64,000 bases of DNA from Wenyingzhuangia heitensis (GTDB lineage Bacteria > Bacteroidota > Bacteroidia > Flavobacteriales > Flavobacteriaceae). The stretch covers positions 26,443-90,442 of the forward strand of contig NZ_JAASQL010000007.1 in the NCBI RefSeq assembly GCF_011762155.1. Direction: 5' to 3'. Numbering within the stretch: position 1 is the stretch's first letter; every line of letters begins with the position of its first letter. Positions 45,052 to 53,290 of this stretch are shown piece by piece. The notes under the pieces were generated by a model. The model saw only the letters and a program-made list of their open reading frames with translations. It had not been told where the DNA came from and did no database searches. The translations under genes were made by a program, and so were the position numbers.

Positions 45052-45197
45052 TATAAATATTTAGGGGTAGGTATTTATAATGACGTTATACATGTTTAAT
45101 TTTTAGGGGTAGAAATTAAACTGTTGTTTTTAATAACAAATAATGTTCAACAAATAAGTCCAGTCAATAACTTTTATTGCTGGACTTTCTTTTTTTT
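45052..45197 (+). ncRNA. Candidate small RNA with tandem identical-loop hairpins
   Basis: This fills most of the 306-bp gap between rimO and dnaX. Stem-loop 1 (45052-45079) has arms TATAAATAT and GTATTTATA; stem-loop 2 (45094-45121) has arms GTTTAATTT and AAATTAAAC. The arms differ but both enclose the same 10-nt loop TTAGGGGTAG, and the two units are 42 nt apart. A weaker third hairpin (TGTTG 45122-45126 with CAACA 45148-45152) and an intrinsic terminator (45156-45197) follow. The TATATTTG box ending at 45047 would start transcription at the first stem. Conserved loops with changing but pairing stems suggest an RNA bound by a protein or another RNA. The alternative is two DNA operators on the same face of the helix. 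No known RNA family was recognised. Confidence 0.5.
45156..45197 (+). terminator. Intrinsic terminator between rimO and dnaX
   Basis: AAGTCCAG-T-CAATA (45156-45169) pairs with TATTG-CTGGACTT (45175-45187), with one bulged T, and a T-rich tail follows to 45197. It would end a transcript from the TATATTTG at 45040 or read-through from rimO. Confidence 0.85.
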
Positions 45198-45211
45198 ATA
45201 AACCTAGTGAG

Positions 45212-45242
45212 TTGTCTAGCATTGTACAAATAGGTATATTTG
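45212..45242 (+). promoter_or_regulatory. dnaX promoter
   Basis: TTG at 45212-45214, a 20-bp spacer, and TATATTTG at 45235-45242 fit the Bacteroidota consensus. The dnaX ATG lies 18 bp downstream. Confidence 0.65.
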
Positions 45243-45260
45243 TTTTAATAATTTTTTTAC

Positions 45261-46957
45261 ATGGAACCATTTATTGTATCTGCAAGAAAGTATAGACCAC
45301 TTACATTTAAAGATGTAGTTGGGCAACAGGCAATTACGAATACTTTAGAGAATGCAATAAAAAATAATCATTTAGCACAAGCTTTATTGTTTACAGGTCC
45401 CAGAGGTGTAGGAAAAACGACGTGTGCTCGTATTTTAGCTAAAAAAATAAACGAACAAGCAACTAACACCGAAGTAGAAGACGATTTTGCATTTAATGTA
45501 TTTGAATTAGATGCTGCTTCTAACAATTCTGTTGATGATATTAGATCTTTAATAGAGCAAGTTAGAATACCACCACAAGTAGGAAAATACAAAGTTTATA
45601 TTATTGATGAGGTACACATGTTATCTCAAGCAGCTTTTAATGCTTTTTTAAAAACATTAGAAGAGCCACCTACACATGCTATTTTTATTTTAGCTACTAC
45701 CGAGAAGCATAAAATTATACCGACTATTCTATCAAGATGTCAAATTTTTGATTTTAAGAGAATAACAGTATTGTCTGCTAAAGATCATTTAAAATATATA
45801 GCAGAACAAGAAGGTGTAAATGCAGAAGATGACGCTTTACATGTAATTGCTCAAAAAGCAGATGGAGCAATGCGTGATGCTTTGTCTATTTATGATAGAG
45901 TTGTAAGCTTTGCTGGAAAAGAACTAACAAGACAAGCAGTAACCGAAAATTTAAATGTATTAGATTATGACATTTATTTTAAAGTAACTGATTTGTTGAT
46001 AGAAAATAAAATTCCAGATGTTTTAATAGAGTTTAATTCAGTTTTATCAAAAGGATTTGATGGGCAACATTTTATAAACGGATTGGCTTCTCACTTTAGA
46101 GATTTGTTAGTTGCAAAAGACAATGCTACTGTTCAGTTGCTAGAAGTTGGAGATAATGCTAAAAAACAATATCTAGAACAAGCTAATAAAGTAGAATTAT
46201 CTTTTTTAATTACTGCTATAGACAAAGCAAATAATTGTGATTTGCAATACAAAACTAGTAAAAACCAAAGGTTGTTAGTAGAACTTTGTTTAATGCAGTT
46301 AGCTTCTATCACCTTTAGTGATGTAAAAAAAAAAGCAGTAACTTTATAATACCAGCTACTTTTTTTAGAGTAAGTTCTGCAATAGTATCACAAAATCCAA
46401 AAGTAGAAACTAACAAAGGAGTTGCACAAATTATAAAAAAAGAGGTTGCCGTAAACGTTGTAGAACCTAAGAAAGAAATAGTAAATCAACCTGCTAGAAA
46501 ACGAAGAACTTCTGCTTTATCCTTAAAAAAAGTACACAACAAACTTACCGATATTGATTATGTTGCTAGTGAAGATGATATTAGCAACAAGCCCAAAGAT
46601 GCATTTTCGGAAATGCAATTGGTAGAACAGTGGAACTATTTTGGGAATAAGTTAAAACAAGATGGAGAGTTAAATATGTTTTCTATTGTAAATGCAAATA
46701 AACCCGTTTTAAAAAATGGAGAAATTATTTTTGCTTTACCCAATTTATTGATGGAAGAACAGTTTGGTGCGGTTAGGTCTAGATTGTTAAATTATTTAAG
46801 ACAAGAATTAAATAATTATGGAATCCAAATAAAGACAGTAGTTGTTCAATCAGAAAAGAAAAAATATATTTATACTCCTCAAGAGAAATTTAAAAAGTTG
46901 GTAGAATCAAATCCAAACGTATTGTTATTAAAAAATAAATTTGGATTAAATATTTAA
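45261..46957 (+). CDS. dnaX: DNA polymerase III subunits gamma/tau (DnaX), tau made by -1 frameshift
   Basis: The first frame (45261-46349, 362 residues) is the clamp-loader ATPase with P-loop GPRGVGKTT, IIDEVHMLSQAAFNAFLKTLEEPP and the SRC motif (LSRCQIFDF). It ends DVKKKAVTL just after an A10 run at 46325-46334. The -1 frame continues from the A run through SSNFIIPATFFRV to a stop at 46957, giving a tau-length protein of about 570 residues with the usual C-terminal NELNxY/KYIYTPQEKFKKL-type region. The zinc-binding cysteines after the P-loop are absent: only about 20 residues separate ARILAKKIN from FELDAASNN. Programmed slippage is known for dnaX in E. coli and Thermus. An assembly error in the A run would give the same picture. 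Confidence 0.9.
46325..46380 (+). other. dnaX slippery A10 run with downstream stem-loop
   Basis: A10 at 46325-46334 is followed at once by GCAG-T-AACTT (46335-46344), which can pair with AAGTTCTGC (46372-46380): 9 bp with one bulged T and a 27-nt loop. A -1 slip on the A run leads into the tau frame. The gamma stop TAA is at 46347-46349, 12 bases after the run. The stem begins without a spacer, unlike the 5-nt spacer of E. coli. Confidence 0.6.
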
Positions 46958-46977
46958 TTAGTTTAAAAGCAATAGTC

Positions 46978-47811
46978 ATTAAAGAATTTAAAAGAATATT
47001 AGTAGGTGCTGCTTTTTCTCCAAATTTAAAAGCAAATATAGTAGAGGCTTGTAGGTATGCAACGTACTTTAAAGCAAAGTTATATGTCGTTCATATTGGA
47101 GAAGAAGAGTCTCATAAAATAGATAAACTTAAAGCTATTGTTAAAGAGTTTGCTTTTGCAGGAGAGGTTGCTTATATTTTTGAACAAGGAAAACCAATTA
47201 AGGTATTGTCTAAAATATGTGAAGAAAACAAAATTGATTTATTGATTTTAGGAGCTGTAAAGCGAGAAAAATTAATGAAACATTATTTAGGTTCCGTAGC
47301 CAGAAAGCTCACTAAAAAAGTAAAATGTTCTGTTTTACTTATTATGAATCAATCTCAAAAAGAAATTTATAAAAAACACATTGTTGTGAATGGTTTAGAG
47401 TCAGAAAAATCACACGAAACTATTTCAACAGCTTTTTATGTAGCCAACAGTTTGTCTTCAAAAAAAATAACCATTGTAGAGGAGATTAATAATACAGAGG
47501 TAAAAGTAGACGACGATAGGTCTTTAAGAAGAGCAGCTATTAATCACGAAAGAAAAACACATCAAGAAAATTTAAGAGTTAAAAAAATATTAAAAGTAAT
47601 TCCTAAAGAATTTAAAGAACCAATAGATATTAAATTACAGGGTATTTTTGGTAAAAGTGGTTATTCTATAGGTCATTATGCACGTGTTGTTAGATCAGAA
47701 TTATTAATAATGCATACTCCAACTCATTTAAATTTTGTAAAAAAAATAGTAGCAAATGACTTGAGTTTTATTTTGTCAGAATTGCCAACAGATGTATTAA
47801 TTATAAAATAA
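46978..47811 (+). CDS. Universal stress protein, two UspA-like domains, probable ATT start
   Basis: The frame codes a UspA fold from IKEFKRILVGAAFSPNLKANI (46978) through LLILGAVKREKLMKHYLGSVARKL, then a second, less conserved Usp-like half ending PTDVLIIK. No ATG, GTG or TTG lies at the domain's start; the codon at the place of Met is ATT (46978). A TTG at 47206 would cut off the first 76 residues, including the nucleotide-binding strand. A rare ATT start, as in infC, or a base error is therefore likely. It lies 20 bp after dnaX and 3 bp before the SulP transporter gene, with which such proteins often occur. It probably senses nucleotides or stress for the transporter. Confidence 0.78.
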   Translation: MKEFKRILVGAAFSPNLKANIVEACRYATYFKAKLYVVHIGEEESHKIDKLKAIVKEFAFAGEVAYIFEQGKPIKVLSKICEENKIDLLILGAVKREKLMKHYLGSVARKLTKKVKCSVLLIMNQSQKEIYKKHIVVNGLESEKSHETISTAFYVANSLSSKKITIVEEINNTEVKVDDDRSLRRAAINHERKTHQENLRVKKILKVIPKEFKEPIDIKLQGIFGKSGYSIGHYARVVRSELLIMHTPTHLNFVKKIVANDLSFILSELPTDVLIIK

Positions 47812-47814
47812 TAT

Positions 47815-50031
47815 ATGCCACAACAAAAAGAATCAAACCAATTTTTAGCTGCTTTACCCCAAAATATTTTTTCAGGATTTGTAGTTTCTCTAATTGCATT
47901 ACCCTTAGGATTGGGATTGGCTTTAGCATCAGAAGCTCCACCAATTTCTGGAGTAATTTCAGCGGTTGTTGGTGGTGTTATTGTCGCTATTTTTGGAGGC
48001 TCTAACGTTACTATTACAGGACCTGGTAACGGGTTGGTAGTTGTATTGTTAACTGCTATTACTACTTTAGGTCATGGAGATTTACAGTTAGGGTTTGCAT
48101 ATACACTTGCAGCTATTGTTGTATCAGGTGCAATTATGATTTTGTTAGGATTCCTAAGGTTAGGAATTCTAAGCGATTTTTTTCCATCTACTGCAATACA
48201 AGGTATGTTAGCCGCTATTGGAATTGGAATTTTTGCCAAACAGTTTCATGTAATGTTAGGAAATTCTAATGAAGATGGAGGTTTGGTAGAGTTGTTATTA
48301 GAAATTCCTAAAACAATTCAAACATTTATCGTAACAGAAAATCATAACTTTTTTTATGCAGGAATTGTAGGTTTGGTTAGTTTGTTTATTATGATTTTTC
48401 ATGCAAAAATTAGAAACAAATATTTTCAATTAATTCCAGCTCCAATGTGGATAGTGGTTTTTGCTGTAGGATTGAGTTACTTTTTTCAGTTGGTCCTAAA
48501 GCAAGAACACCCTATAGACAAAGCATGGTTGATTAATATTCCAGATGATGTTTTTTCTAATTTGGCCTTTCCTAATTTTGGTAAAGCTTTTAATGCAGAA
48601 TTTATAACAGCTGTTATTTCTATAACATTAATAGCAAGCATAGAGTCTTTGTTAAGTATAAAAGCAGTAGATCAGTTAGATCCTTTAAAACGTAGGTCTA
48701 ATGTAAATAGAGATTTAAAGGCTTTGGGTTTAGCAACTATGACAAGTGGTTTTTTGGGAGGTTTAAATGTAGTAACAGTAATAGCGCGTAGTTCTGTAAA
48801 TGTAAACAACAAAGCAACAAATAGATCTGCTAACTTGTTTCACGCTTTGTTTTTGTTAGCATTTTTAATTTTGTTTCAAACGCAGTTAAAAATGATACCT
48901 CTATCAGCATTGGCTGCAATTTTGGTGTATACTGGATATAAATTGGCAGCTCCTAAAAATATTCTGGCGGTTTCTAAAGTAGGGTACGAGCAGTTAGTTA
49001 TTTTTTTTGCGACTCTATTAACAACTATATTCACAAGTTTAATTATAGGAATTTTAGTTGGGATTTTCGCAACTTTTGTAGTTCATATAATTGTAAATAA
49101 AGGAATTATAATATTTGTTAGAAATACATTAAAGCCAAATGTTTTAATGTACAAAGAAAGAGATGGAAGTTATTATGTAAGTGTAAAAAACTTTAGTTCT
49201 TTTATTAATTTTTATAGATTAAAAAATAAGTTAAACTTAATTCCAGAACACGAGAATGTGGTTGTAGATTTTTCTCGTTGTCGTTTTGTAGATAATACGG
49301 TTATGGAAAACATACATACCTATGTAGAAAAATTTGAAAGTAAACAAGGAAATTTAGAAGTTGTAGGTTTAGATATGCATGGAGCAGGAACTTTACACCC
49401 TTTTGCACCTAGAAACATAAATAAAACACCACAAAAAGATAGTGAACTTTCTTTAACCAAAAGACAAAAGAATTTAGCGCAAATAGCTAATGACTTTGGA
49501 TGGGAGTACACTCCGTTTGTTACAGGCTCCATAGCTTTGTTGTCGGATTTTAACTATTTTAAAACAAGAAGAGTAGAAAGAACAAAAAATTTATTAAAAA
49601 ACGGAAACGATAAATTATTTGATGTTGTTTTTACCGAAGGTGCTTTTATTGCTCGTCAGTTAATCCGTTCTACGGTATTTCACGTAAAAGTAGATGATCC
49701 AATCCCAAATTTTACGCTAGATAAAGAAGGTTTGTTTGAGTATGTAAAACAATTCACCAATTTCGCAGATATTGAAGTAGAAAATCATCCGGATTTTAAC
49801 AAAAGATTTTATTTGTCTGGAGAAGATAGACAAGCCGTTTTAGATTTTTTTACAGATGAGATTATTTTGTTTTTAGAAAGTAATATTTATTATCACATAG
49901 AATCTAATCAAAATGGATTGCTAATTTTTAAGAAAGAAAGATTGGCAAGTGTAAAAGAAATAAAAGCAATGATAGATTTTGGATTGCGATTTGAAAAATT
50001 AATTAAAGAAACAGCATATGTTAGGGCTTAA
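47815..50031 (+). CDS. SulP family anion transporter with STAS domain
   Basis: The 738-residue protein has the SulP membrane core (about residues 18-440; FSGFVVSLIALPLGLGLALA, FGGSNVTITGPGNG, a typical STAIQGMLAAIGIGI segment). A STAS domain follows (about 445-560, NVVVDFSRCRFVDNTVMENI). An extra C-terminal region of about 160 residues (after RRVERTKNLLKNG) is not recognised. SulP proteins carry sulfate, bicarbonate or other anions, often with Na+. The ion here cannot be told. The miaE start overlaps its end by 14 bp. Confidence 0.93.
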   Translation: MPQQKESNQFLAALPQNIFSGFVVSLIALPLGLGLALASEAPPISGVISAVVGGVIVAIFGGSNVTITGPGNGLVVVLLTAITTLGHGDLQLGFAYTLAAIVVSGAIMILLGFLRLGILSDFFPSTAIQGMLAAIGIGIFAKQFHVMLGNSNEDGGLVELLLEIPKTIQTFIVTENHNFFYAGIVGLVSLFIMIFHAKIRNKYFQLIPAPMWIVVFAVGLSYFFQLVLKQEHPIDKAWLINIPDDVFSNLAFPNFGKAFNAEFITAVISITLIASIESLLSIKAVDQLDPLKRRSNVNRDLKALGLATMTSGFLGGLNVVTVIARSSVNVNNKATNRSANLFHALFLLAFLILFQTQLKMIPLSALAAILVYTGYKLAAPKNILAVSKVGYEQLVIFFATLLTTIFTSLIIGILVGIFATFVVHIIVNKGIIIFVRNTLKPNVLMYKERDGSYYVSVKNFSSFINFYRLKNKLNLIPEHENVVVDFSRCRFVDNTVMENIHTYVEKFESKQGNLEVVGLDMHGAGTLHPFAPRNINKTPQKDSELSLTKRQKNLAQIANDFGWEYTPFVTGSIALLSDFNYFKTRRVERTKNLLKNGNDKLFDVVFTEGAFIARQLIRSTVFHVKVDDPIPNFTLDKEGLFEYVKQFTNFADIEVENHPDFNKRFYLSGEDRQAVLDFFTDEIILFLESNIYYHIESNQNGLLIFKKERLASVKEIKAMIDFGLRFEKLIKETAYVRA

Positions 50032-50599
50032 ATTACCAACAGACCCAAGGTGGGTAAATATTGCAGAAAAAAATATTGACGAAATATTAATAGATCATGC
50101 ACATTGCGAGCAAAAGGCAGCATCTACAGCTATATCATTAATTGTAAGTTTTCCAGAATACACAGAGCTAGTTACAGAAATGATTGCTTTGGTTAAAGAA
50201 GAAATGAGTCATTTTAAACTGGTTCACGATAGGTTAATTGCAAAAGGAGTAGTTTTAGGTAGAGACAGAAAAGATTTATATGTAATGGATTTGATAAAAT
50301 TCTTTCCTAAAGGAGGGAGTAGAACCAATCAATTAGTACATAGATTATTGTATGCTGCTTTAATAGAAGCTCGTAGTTGTGAGCGTTTTCGTTTGTTGTC
50401 AGAAAACTTAGAAGATCAAGAATTAGCTAAGTTTTATAGAGACTTAATGGTGTCTGAAGCAAACCACTATACGTTATTTTTAAATTTTGCACGTCAATAT
50501 GGAGATAGAACAGAGGTAGATGAAAAATGGCAAGCCTTGTTAGAATATGAAGCTACATTGATGAAAAATTTAGGAACTCAAGAGTCTATACACGGATAA
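50018..50599 (+). CDS. miaE: tRNA-(ms2io6A)-hydroxylase family protein (MiaE)
   Basis: The 193-residue protein is a ferritin-like diiron enzyme. Its ligand motifs are ILIDHAHCEQKAA, VKEEMSHFKLVH, ALIEARSCERF and MVSEANHYTLF, in the expected order. MiaE hydroxylates the isopentenyl side chain of 2-methylthio-i6A37 in tRNAs reading U-starting codons. It overlaps the SulP gene and is followed 2 bp later by the DUF4268 gene, so all are translated from one message. Confidence 0.93.
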   Translation: MLGLKLPTDPRWVNIAEKNIDEILIDHAHCEQKAASTAISLIVSFPEYTELVTEMIALVKEEMSHFKLVHDRLIAKGVVLGRDRKDLYVMDLIKFFPKGGSRTNQLVHRLLYAALIEARSCERFRLLSENLEDQELAKFYRDLMVSEANHYTLFLNFARQYGDRTEVDEKWQALLEYEATLMKNLGTQESIHG

Positions 50600-50601
50600 T
50601 T

Positions 50602-51045
50602 ATGTATAGTAAAGAAGAGTCTGCCAAAATAAGAAAAGAGTTTTGGGTAAGCTATGGAAAATCTTTTCCTAGAAAATGGGTTTTGTACAACACCAGAATT
50701 AAAGACTTTAGTTTTAAGTTTGTTGCCGATAGAAAAAAAGCAGAAGTAACTTTAGACATAGAATCTTCAGACAGTATACAAAGAGAATTACTTTTTGACC
50801 AATTGCTGTCGTTAAAGAAAATTTTAGAAACCGAATTTTTAGCAGAAGTAATTTTTGATAAAGATTATTATCTAGAAAATGGAAAACTAATCAGTCGTAT
50901 ATATGTGGTGCATACCACTAAATTTAGTATTAATAATAAAGATACTTGGTCAGACTGTTATGCGTTTTTTAATGAAACCATGCATCAGTTTGAACTATTT
51001 TGGTATGAATATCAAGATTATATAGAACAAGCAGTTGTAAAATAA
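50602..51045 (+). CDS. DUF4268 domain protein
   Basis: The 147-residue protein resembles DUF4268: start MYSKEESAKIRKEFWVSYGK, then RKWVLYNTRIKDFSFKF and the aromatic C-terminus MHQFELFWYEYQDYIEQ. It is acidic and rich in aromatic residues, without signal or membrane segments. The domain is also found at the end of some nuclease-type proteins, but no catalytic motif is visible here. Function is unknown. It ends the Usp-SulP-miaE operon. Confidence 0.85.
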   Translation: MYSKEESAKIRKEFWVSYGKSFPRKWVLYNTRIKDFSFKFVADRKKAEVTLDIESSDSIQRELLFDQLLSLKKILETEFLAEVIFDKDYYLENGKLISRIYVVHTTKFSINNKDTWSDCYAFFNETMHQFELFWYEYQDYIEQAVVK

Positions 51046-51055
51046 GAATTGTATC

Positions 51056-51121
51056 AGTTTTGTTAAAAACAGATATAATACTGTGCTTGTGCATAAGTAC
51101 TTTATTATATTTAACAAAACT
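51056..51121. promoter_or_regulatory. Long nested inverted repeat before the YyaL-type gene
   Basis: AGTTTTGTTAAA (51056-51067) and TTTAACAAAACT (51110-51121) are 12-bp perfect reverse complements. Inside, ATATAATA (51073-51080) pairs with TATTATAT (51103-51110). The structure fills nearly the whole gap between the DUF4268 stop and the ATG at 51130. It may be a leader fold, an operator pair or a tiny mobile element. Confidence 0.45.
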
Positions 51122-51129
51122 TGTAACCA

Positions 51130-53232
51130 ATGCAACACTACCTTTTAGGAATTTTTATTTCTTTTTTCTTATTTAGTTGTCATCAAAAAACAAAAAAAGA
51201 ACATAAGCATACCAATCAATTAATTCACGAAACAAGTCCGTACTTGTTACAACATGCACACAATCCTGTAAATTGGCATGCTTGGAATCAAGAAACTTTA
51301 GATAAAGCCAAAAGAGAAAATAAATTACTTTTAATTTCTGTTGGTTATGCGGCTTGCCATTGGTGTCATGTAATGGAACATGAAAGTTTTGAAAACGACA
51401 GCGTGGCTAAGGTGATGAACGAAAACTTTATCAATATAAAAGTTGATAGAGAAGAAAGACCAGATATAGATCAAACCTATATGACGGCTGTTCAGCTAAT
51501 AACAGGTAGTGGTGGTTGGCCATTAAACTGTATTGCTTTGCCAAACGGTAAACCTTTTTGGGGAGGAACTTATTTTCCAAAAAAACAATGGTTGTCTGCA
51601 TTAACACAAATAGCTACAGCGTATAAAGAAAATCCTAATGAAATTATAACGTATGCAGATAATTTAACCCAAGGAATTAATAATGCAGAGTTGGTGACTT
51701 ATAACTCTGATGCTATAAAATTTCAAAAACAAGACTTAGATTCATTAGTTACCAATTGGCAACAAGATTTTGATATAAAAAATGGAGGAAGTAAAAGAGT
51801 TCCAAAATTTCCTATGCCAAGTAATTATCAATTTTTGTTAAGGTATGCTGTACAAAGTAACAATAAGAAACTACAGAACCATGTAAGTACTACCTTAGAC
51901 AAAATGGCTTTGGGAGGAATTTTTGATCAGGTAGGAGGTGGATTTTCCAGATATGCTACCGATGAAAATTGGCATATTCCTCATTTTGAAAAAATGTTGT
52001 ACGACAATGCACAGCTCATTAGTTTGTATGCCGATGCTTATTTGATAACTAAAAAAGAATTATATAAAGATGTTGTTTACCAAACTTTTGATTTTGTAAC
52101 TAGAGAATTAACAAGTAAACAAGGAGCTTTTTACTCTTCTATTGATGCAGATGTTAGAAAAGAAAATGGACAAAGTGAAGAAGGTGCTTATTATGTTTGG
52201 ACACAAAAAGAGTTACAAAATATTTTAGGTGATGATTTTAACTTGTTTTCTAAAGTATACCATATAGATGAGCAAGGTGTGTGGGAGCAAGACAAATATC
52301 ATTTGATTAAAATTGAGGATACAAAATCATTGGCATTAAAATTAAATATATCTACTGGTGATTTAACTAATAAAATAAATAGCTGGAGAAAAAGGTTATT
52401 AACTAAACGAACAAAAAGAGAAAAACCAGGGTTAGATGATAAAGTATTAACATCGTGGAACGGTTTAATGTTAAAAGCAAATGTAGATGCGTATCGTGTT
52501 TTTAATGATGCTAAATTTTTAAAAGCAGCACTTAAAAATGCACAGTTTATAAAAGAACATCAATTAAAAAAAGAGGGAGGATTGTATCACAATTATAAAA
52601 ACGGAAAAAGTACTATTAACGGATACTTAGAAGATTATGCAAGTGTTATTGATGGATATATTGCTTTGTATGAAAACACACTAGATTCACAGTGGCTAAA
52701 ATTAGCAAACGAGTTAACACAATATACTTGGACTTATTTTTACAACAAAGAATTGGGAATGTTTTATTTTACATCCTATGAGGATGAACAGTTGATTACC
52801 CGAAAAATAATAACAGTGGATAATGTAATTCCATCATCTAACTCTGTAATGGCTAGAAATTTATTAAAATTAGGACATTATTTTGATCATAAATTATATG
52901 TACAAACAAGCAAGCAAATGTTGAATAATGTTAAATCGGAACTAAAACAATACCCGTCTTCTTATTCTAATTGGTTACAGTTGTATGCAGATCTATCTGA
53001 TAATTATTATGAGGTTGCCGTAGTAGGGAAAAATGCAATTGAGTTAATTAAAGAAATAAACCAAAAATACATTCCTAATAAATTAATAGTGGGGAGTTTT
53101 ATCAATAGCAATGCTCCTTTGTTAAAAGATAGGTTTGTATTAGGAAGTACTTATGTATATATATGTATTGAAGGGGCTTGTAAATTACCAGTTACAAATT
53201 CTAAACAAGCTTTAAAACTGTTAGAAAATTAG
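51130..53232 (+). CDS. Thioredoxin-domain protein of the YyaL/SPATA20 family, lipoprotein
   Basis: The 700-residue protein has a lipobox LFSCHQ (Cys17) and a thioredoxin-like domain with C76-H-W-C79 in [16 protein letters not shown]. It then has an (alpha/alpha)6 glycosidase-like domain. The start of the domain, [21 protein letters not shown], is the family signature. Function of YyaL/SPATA20 proteins is poorly known; a link to redox or sugar chemistry is suggested by the two domains only. Here the protein would be anchored in the envelope, while many relatives are cytosolic. It is convergent with the FG-GAP gene. Confidence 0.93.
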   Translation: MQHYLLGIFISFFLFSCHQKTKKEHKHTNQLIHETSPYLLQHAHNPVNWHAWNQETLDKAKRENKLLLISVGYAACHWCHVMEHESFENDSVAKVMNENFINIKVDREERPDIDQTYMTAVQLITGSGGWPLNCIALPNGKPFWGGTYFPKKQWLSALTQIATAYKENPNEIITYADNLTQGINNAELVTYNSDAIKFQKQDLDSLVTNWQQDFDIKNGGSKRVPKFPMPSNYQFLLRYAVQSNNKKLQNHVSTTLDKMALGGIFDQVGGGFSRYATDENWHIPHFEKMLYDNAQLISLYADAYLITKKELYKDVVYQTFDFVTRELTSKQGAFYSSIDADVRKENGQSEEGAYYVWTQKELQNILGDDFNLFSKVYHIDEQGVWEQDKYHLIKIEDTKSLALKLNISTGDLTNKINSWRKRLLTKRTKREKPGLDDKVLTSWNGLMLKANVDAYRVFNDAKFLKAALKNAQFIKEHQLKKEGGLYHNYKNGKSTINGYLEDYASVIDGYIALYENTLDSQWLKLANELTQYTWTYFYNKELGMFYFTSYEDEQLITRKIITVDNVIPSSNSVMARNLLKLGHYFDHKLYVQTSKQMLNNVKSELKQYPSSYSNWLQLYADLSDNYYEVAVVGKNAIELIKEINQKYIPNKLIVGSFINSNAPLLKDRFVLGSTYVYICIEGACKLPVTNSKQALKLLEN

Positions 53233-53279
53233 AACAAAAAAAGGGATAACAATTGTAATTGTTATCCCTTTTTTGTTCT
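53231..53279. terminator. Bidirectional terminator between YyaL-type and FG-GAP genes
   Basis: AGAACAAAAAAAGGGATAAC.. from 53231 is mirrored by ..GTTATCCCTTTTTTGTTCT to 53279, over 23 bp with one length difference in the A/T run. A and T runs flank both sides. Confidence 0.9.
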
Positions 53280-53290
53280 GTAGTTATGGT

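Noticed and set aside
45052..45197. 6S-Flavo RNA or another known RNA family
   Set aside because: 6S RNA would form one long hairpin with an internal bubble. Here there are two short loops with the same sequence and a separate terminator.
46613..46957. A separate 114-residue gene after dnaX
   Set aside because: It lies inside the -1 frame that continues DnaX into tau and shows the DnaX C-terminal sequence, so it is part of dnaX.
47206..47811. A short Usp-type gene starting at TTG 47206
   Set aside because: The upstream 228 bp are in the same frame and encode the missing first half of the Usp domain.
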